DNA of 64,000 nucleotides from Miniphocaeibacter sp012841535. GTDB lineage: Bacteria > Bacillota > Clostridia > Tissierellales > Peptoniphilaceae. The notes beneath the pieces are model-generated. The model was not told the origin of the DNA. It worked only from the letters and a program-made list of their open reading frames with translations, and ran no database searches. The position numbers and the translations under genes were made by a program. Where the stretch lies: assembly GCF_049274025.1 (NCBI RefSeq), contig NZ_JBASRV010000017.1. One strand, given 5' to 3'. Positions within the stretch are counted from its first letter, which is position 1. Each line of letters begins with the position of its first letter. Of this stretch, positions 59,254-64,000 are shown in pieces.

Positions 59254-62200
59254 ATGAAAGATTATTTAAAGTCAATTTTAAAAGAATTATTAATAAATCA
59301 TAAAAAGAAAAAGTATCTATATATTTTTTTATTTATACTATCGCTATTAACTGCCTTTGGAATATTTAATATTATGATGAAGCCGGCAATTGGTGAAGAA
59401 AAGAGCAATCCATTAATTACATCTACTTCTAACAATATACATGGTGAGTCAATAAATATTACGGCAATGGCAGAAAGAGATGAAGATAAAACCTATTTTT
59501 GTATATTAAGGAATAATGAAGATTCTAAGTTGGAAGATTATCTTGATTTTAAAAACAAGGACTTGGAAATTAAGATAAATCAGAATAAGATTATAAAATT
59601 ACATAAAATTGAAGAAAAAGACAAAGATGGCTTTTGGTTTGTCTTGGAAAAAGAAGAAAACATAGATTTTGATTTGTTTTTTAATACTGAAAAATTTAAA
59701 AATGAATCTATGAAAGACTCTAATGACTTACAATTATCTACTATAGCTTTATCGGGAGGAAAAGGAGAGACTTTAGAAGTAGCTAAAAACTTAGCAAGTG
59801 AATCCTTGGAGAAAGAAGAATACCTATATTTAAGTCCGGCAGCAGGAAAAGTAGAAGAAATTCAAGAAATTACAAAGGAAGAAAATTCCTCCAGTCTTGT
59901 AAATATTGATGAATCTAAAAAAATCGAAGGCAAATCATTAAAAAATAATAAGCAGCTTTCAAAGAAAAATTTTTCACTAAAAGAAAGTTCATTAGGTGTA
60001 GATTTTGGTCAGTATATTACAAATATAACTATTTCTAAAAAAGTAGGAAATAATTGGGTACAGACAGAAGAACTTGTAGATGGGGATAGTATTAAGGTAA
60101 GTATTATTTACAAACTTCCTGAAAATATAGTCGGAAAAGACAATAAAAATATATACTATCAATTTCCTTATGGAATTAGACCGGATAAATTAGAAAAAGG
60201 ATTTGTATACGGTAGTGATGAAGCTAAGGTCGGAGAATATGAAATAGCTACTGATGGATTAATTAAAATTACTTTTGATGAGTCCTTTGCAGACAATAAG
60301 GCATTTATTGGAACAGTAGAATTTCAAGGAACAGCTAAAACAATAAGTGATTCTGAAGATAACGAGGTAATAATAGGCGGAGATGGTGGAATCATTATTA
60401 TAAAACCATCTAAACCTGTAGAAGACAAAACAGATATAACTATAGAAAAATCAGGGAAATATAATACTACTAATAAAGAAATAGAGTATAAATTAAGAGT
60501 TTCCACTATTAAAGGAACTGAAAAAGTAATAGATATAGTAGATAGATTTACCCCTGGAGCCTTTGGAGGAGCTAGTTATAGTAAAGAAAGTTTTAGAATT
60601 TTTAAAATCGATAAATCTGGTAACAGTATCCAAATTAATGGATATGAACCAAGTTTTTCAAAAGTAGATAATCTTGAAGTTTTTGAAATAAGGGGATTAC
60701 CTAAGTTGGAAGCTGGAGAGTTTTATGAAATTACCTATAGTGCAATTCCTCAAAAATCCGATGATTCTAAATCGTATTATATAAATAATAGGGTAATAGT
60801 CACCAGTGGAAAAAATAAAGATGAGAAAAACTGTGAAGTTGAAATAAAGAACTCGATGTTAAAAAAGACTGGTGTGTATGATCCGATTAACGGAAAGATT
60901 AACTGGACTATTATTATAAATAAGGAAAAACTGGATATTAGTGGATATGTATTATCGGATACATTAGAAGATGGACAGGGAAATATTATTAAAATTCCGG
61001 AAAAAGTAGATATTAGGGACAGTAAGGGAAAGGTAGAATCAATAAAATTACCATATACGTTTCCGGAAAATTCACAAGATACCTATACGATAAAATATTC
61101 AACAGATGTTTTCCAAGGGGAAGGCGGTAGTGTTACAAAATATAAAAATACTGTAAATATAGAACATCCAGAGAAACCGGATTATGAAATAGATGAGGAA
61201 GTAACAGTTACTCATAAAGACTATAATCTAGTAAAAAGTCTGGAAGGGGCAGAGAATTTAACCGACAAAGGTACTTATAAATGGAAGAGTCGTATAATCC
61301 TACCAAAAATAGATATGGATTTAAGTAAAATAGAATACGAAGATAGGATTTGTAACGGGGTTTCAGACGGTCGGGAAATAGAAGATAGTCATTACACTAC
61401 AACGAAATTGTTGGATAAGCTTGAAATAAAATTATCTAATGGTGAAATATTAAATCGTGGAATAGATTATAAAGTCTATGATAATGAAGAAAATGAAATT
61501 TTTAATTTTAATGGAGACAATAAGCTATCCGGTTTTAAAATTAAATTTTTAGGAGAATCAAAAGATAAAATTTCAAAAGCATCATATATTGAATTAACCT
61601 ATAAGACCATAGGTGATTATACAAAATTAACTCCTGGAGTATCCTATAAATTTGTAAATGAAGGGTTTATTCCAAAAGTTTCCAGTAAAGCTGAGTATGA
61701 ATATAAAATAGATAAAAAATTGGAAAAACAAGCTAGTGAAACAGGTAGGGTTAATTCAAATACAACATCTTATAAAAATGAAGATTTAATAATAGATTAT
61801 GATTCTAGTAAAGCTACTATTCATTACAGGGCCTTAATTAGAACGGATGAAACAACAAAGGGAGATATAGTTGTTACAGATATTCTTCCAAAAGGAGTAA
61901 AATTAGTCGAGGCTGAAGGAAGGCCAAAACCTGTATTTTATTATACAGACTATTATGAATCTGATAAAATCAACTTTTTAAGCAAAAATTATAGTATTAG
62001 TGAAAATTTCAATTATACAATATCTCAATTGGAAGATGGTTCAACAAAAGTAGAGTTTGTTATTAAAGATGGTTACAACAATGATGGGAAAAACAACATA
62101 ATAGGTATTTATTATGAGGTTTCAATTTTAGAAGATGAGAGTTTAGAAGATTTAGCAGTAAACTCATCAACATATATAAATCATATAAGTTGGAATGGCT

Positions 62201-63882
62201 ATGAAGATGAGCATAAAACAACAGTAAATAGAGAAATTCCTCTTGTAAATAAAACCGGTTTTCAGCTTCCACAACTAGACACAGAAGGTAAACCAATAGT
62301 AGATGAAGAAGGTAATCCTCTTGTAAGTAGCATAATTCGTTATGAAATTATAATAAATCCGGCAGGAAAGGACTTAGTAGAGGGAAATGACAGTATTCTA
62401 TTAACAGATAAATTAGAACACATTAAAAATGCCGATGCCTATTTTTTACCGGAAACTGTAAGATTATACCATTACGATAAAAACAAAGAAGGAAATTTAG
62501 GAGCTGAAATTTCCAGTGATTACTTTAAATATTCATATGATGATAAAGAAAATATTATAAAGTTTATAATTCCGGACAATACTCCGTGTATTTTAGTATA
62601 TGAATATGATATAGACCGTGGATTAGTTGCTGGAGATATAAAAATTAAAAATGAAGTAACTTTATCAGGTAATTACACTGTAAGCAGTAAAGATGAAACT
62701 ATTTTAAAGGATAGTTCATCTAATGCAACAGCTAAGAAAAAAAGTGCCGTTTTTTATAAAGTAGATAATGATGATTACGGAAAGCTTCTGCCCGGTGCAG
62801 AATTTAAATTAACTGAATATGTTAATAATAATTCTAAATGGAGTTGGAAGGATGTTATAGGAGGAAACTATATAACCGGTGAAGATGGGAAAATAGAAAT
62901 AGATCTTTTAAATGGTATGTCTTTAGAGGAAAATAGATTATACAAATTAGTTGAGACAAAGGCTCCTGAAGGATATCAGCTAATGAAAGAATCATATTAT
63001 TTTATTTGGATGAAAGATGGTAAAACCGAGCAGGAAACCATTAATGAAATGGGAGCGGGAGCTTTCAATAATATTTCTATAGATCAAATAAAATTTATTA
63101 GAAGCCAAGGTGTTATATATATTCCAAATGAAAATTATGAATTAGAAGTTAAAAAAAATTGGAAAGATGAAAATGGCAATGAAATTCCACCAATAGTAGA
63201 TAGTATTAAAGCCAAACTATACAGACAGGCACAGGATTTAGATAGTTGTACAGTAAAGGTTTCTATAAATTCAAAACCTAAGGTTGAAAAAGAAATTTCA
63301 GTAGCTAGGGGTAGTTCCTTAACTGTTAAATTAACAGGTAATATTTGGAAGGGACTTCAATTTAAGGTAAATGGAGAAATATTTGAAGTAAAACAAGAAA
63401 ACGGAACACCAATTCCTTTAGAAGTTTTTCATAGCAACAGTATTTCAGAAGATAAAACCATAGCTGTTGAATGTATTGGCAATAGTGTAAATTCTACACC
63501 AAAAATATTATTTGAAGATTATAATAATCCAACTACTTCAATTCCTATAGGTGAAAAGGAATTTGTAGAGGAAATAGAAATAGGTGAATATAACAATTGG
63601 GTTTGGAGTAATGAAAGCCTTGCTAAATATGATAAAAACAACAATCCATATTATTATTGGGTAGAAGAAATCACAAATACAGGAGCAAATATTACTTATT
63701 TAAATAACGATGGAATTATAACAGGAGAAATAGTAATTATAAATGAAATATCGTCTTATAATCTTCCGTCAACAGGTGGGGAAGGAAAACTTAAAATATA
63801 TATTTTAGGAACTATGCTAATGATTTTATCAGTTGTTGGAATATTAAAAATAAATAGTAAGAATAAAGGAAGTAATATTTGA
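59254..63882 (+). CDS. LPxTG-anchored SpaA/Cna-type surface adhesin
   Basis: A 1542-residue wall protein. A long, basic N-terminal region with a hydrophobic signal segment (about 21-42) leads to a large ectodomain. It comprises a unique N-terminal region (about 50-390), several DUF11/collagen-binding-like beta domains each opening with a K-x-G-Y/V pattern (IEKSGKYNTTNKEIEYKLRV near 396, KKTGVYDPINGKINWTI near 537, and others to about 1140), a SpaA domain (1161-1240; KVDNDDYGKLLPGAEFKL and the isopeptide E-box in ETKAPEGY) and a Cna-B-like domain starting LEVKKNWKDENGNE near 1298. The sorting signal is LPSTGG near 1503 with a hydrophobic tail and charged end. Size and order suggest a pilus tip or minor adhesin. 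Confidence 0.88.
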   Translation: MKDYLKSILKELLINHKKKKYLYIFLFILSLLTAFGIFNIMMKPAIGEEKSNPLITSTSNNIHGESINITAMAERDEDKTYFCILRNNEDSKLEDYLDFKNKDLEIKINQNKIIKLHKIEEKDKDGFWFVLEKEENIDFDLFFNTEKFKNESMKDSNDLQLSTIALSGGKGETLEVAKNLASESLEKEEYLYLSPAAGKVEEIQEITKEENSSSLVNIDESKKIEGKSLKNNKQLSKKNFSLKESSLGVDFGQYITNITISKKVGNNWVQTEELVDGDSIKVSIIYKLPENIVGKDNKNIYYQFPYGIRPDKLEKGFVYGSDEAKVGEYEIATDGLIKITFDESFADNKAFIGTVEFQGTAKTISDSEDNEVIIGGDGGIIIIKPSKPVEDKTDITIEKSGKYNTTNKEIEYKLRVSTIKGTEKVIDIVDRFTPGAFGGASYSKESFRIFKIDKSGNSIQINGYEPSFSKVDNLEVFEIRGLPKLEAGEFYEITYSAIPQKSDDSKSYYINNRVIVTSGKNKDEKNCEVEIKNSMLKKTGVYDPINGKINWTIIINKEKLDISGYVLSDTLEDGQGNIIKIPEKVDIRDSKGKVESIKLPYTFPENSQDTYTIKYSTDVFQGEGGSVTKYKNTVNIEHPEKPDYEIDEEVTVTHKDYNLVKSLEGAENLTDKGTYKWKSRIILPKIDMDLSKIEYEDRICNGVSDGREIEDSHYTTTKLLDKLEIKLSNGEILNRGIDYKVYDNEENEIFNFNGDNKLSGFKIKFLGESKDKISKASYIELTYKTIGDYTKLTPGVSYKFVNEGFIPKVSSKAEYEYKIDKKLEKQASETGRVNSNTTSYKNEDLIIDYDSSKATIHYRALIRTDETTKGDIVVTDILPKGVKLVEAEGRPKPVFYYTDYYESDKINFLSKNYSISENFNYTISQLEDGSTKVEFVIKDGYNNDGKNNIIGIYYEVSILEDESLEDLAVNSSTYINHISWNGYEDEHKTTVNREIPLVNKTGFQLPQLDTEGKPIVDEEGNPLVSSIIRYEIIINPAGKDLVEGNDSILLTDKLEHIKNADAYFLPETVRLYHYDKNKEGNLGAEISSDYFKYSYDDKENIIKFIIPDNTPCILVYEYDIDRGLVAGDIKIKNEVTLSGNYTVSSKDETILKDSSSNATAKKKSAVFYKVDNDDYGKLLPGAEFKLTEYVNNNSKWSWKDVIGGNYITGEDGKIEIDLLNGMSLEENRLYKLVETKAPEGYQLMKESYYFIWMKDGKTEQETINEMGAGAFNNISIDQIKFIRSQGVIYIPNENYELEVKKNWKDENGNEIPPIVDSIKAKLYRQAQDLDSCTVKVSINSKPKVEKEISVARGSSLTVKLTGNIWKGLQFKVNGEIFEVKQENGTPIPLEVFHSNSISEDKTIAVECIGNSVNSTPKILFEDYNNPTTSIPIGEKEFVEEIEIGEYNNWVWSNESLAKYDKNNNPYYYWVEEITNTGANITYLNNDGIITGEIVIINEISSYNLPSTGGEGKLKIYILGTMLMILSVVGILKINSKNKGSNI

Positions 63883-63935
63883 TTTTAAAGTTCACTATAA
63901 GAATTAATAATAAAAGAAGAGAGGAAAGTGAAATA

Positions 63936-64000
63936 ATGAAGAGATTTAAATTTGGATTTATGTCTGTATTAATAATATTTGCTGCATTGTTACCTGCATC
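63936..64000 (+). CDS. Start of a secreted protein, probably the next pilin (3' end outside window)
   Basis: Only the first 21 codons are visible: MKRFKFGFMSVLIIFAALLP, a typical Gram-positive signal peptide with basic start and hydrophobic core. AGAGAGG lies about 11 nt before the ATG. It follows the adhesin by 53 nt, so a pilin shaft subunit is expected from locus order, but the sequence itself shows only a secretion signal. Confidence 0.6.
   Translation, partial: MKRFKFGFMSVLIIFAALLPA

Noticed and set aside
1..64000. tRNA, rRNA, CRISPR arrays and insertion sequences
   Set aside because: I found no GC-rich cloverleaf-like segments in the gaps, no regularly spaced repeats and no transposase or integrase reading frame.

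Overview
The window is AT-rich, densely coding DNA from a low-GC, Gram-positive, probably anaerobic bacterium. Evidence for the cell type: a triple CWB2 cell-wall-binding protein, lipoproteins with Bacillota-type signal peptides, a sortase-type (LPSTG) adhesin with a dedicated signal peptidase, AGGAGG-type ribosome sites with several TTG starts, and strong hairpin plus U-run terminators. Redox genes of anaerobic style (rubredoxin-flavoprotein, molybdenum hydroxylase, radical SAM) fit an anaerobe. A member of the Clostridia/Tissierellia (Peptoniphilus/Anaerococcus-like) is my best guess, but nothing here proves it. No rRNA, tRNA, CRISPR array, phage or transposase gene was found.

Layout. 1-5.2 kb: an operon with a GH29 alpha-fucosidase (cut by the window edge), DeoR regulator, glycosylasparaginase, ROK sugar kinase, PepV dipeptidase and Nudix hydrolase. 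Its gene content matches a pathway for core-fucosylated GlcNAc-asparagine from host N-glycoproteins. 5.3-16.3 kb: an orphan MerR regulator, a YyaL-type protein, RtcB, a LigB-AMMECR1 fusion with its radical SAM partner, MATE exporter, rubredoxin-flavoprotein fusion and MBL hydrolase. 16.3-20.4 kb: a cluster of YbaK deacylase, glutamate-cysteine ligase, glutathionylspermidine-synthase-like ligase and AEC transporter, which looks like a thiol-peptide pathway. 20.4-25.3 kb: lysA, GNAT, AraC regulator, AlkD and a glycosyltransferase. The last two sit at the end of a Fbp/Afu-type ABC uptake operon (25.3-29.0 kb) that carries an internal terminator.

29.0-39.0 kb: a DUF1538 membrane protein with a tandem PII-like protein behind a long leader, a small membrane protein, a DUF3100/membrane/M20 operon bracketed by 36-bp direct repeats, and a three-subunit molybdenum hydroxylase operon. 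39.0-45.0 kb: ogt, ACT protein, phosphoesterase and murJ, a frameshifted small membrane protein, and an ABC exporter pair. 45.2-58.0 kb: lipoproteins, mntP, a CWB2-polysaccharide deacetylase, patatin, GNAT, pyrC, bioY-birA with a likely BirA operator, a VanZ-RDD fusion, TetR with two small membrane proteins, an acetyltransferase and an aldo-keto reductase. 58.2 kb to the end: the start of a sortase-dependent pilus locus (coiled-coil protein, signal peptidase I, 1542-residue SpaA/Cna-type adhesin, first codons of a pilin).

The points most worth following up are the fucosyl-GlcNAc-Asn operon, the putative novel thiol cluster, the DUF1538/tandem-PII pair, the repeat-bracketed DUF3100 operon and the pilus locus.
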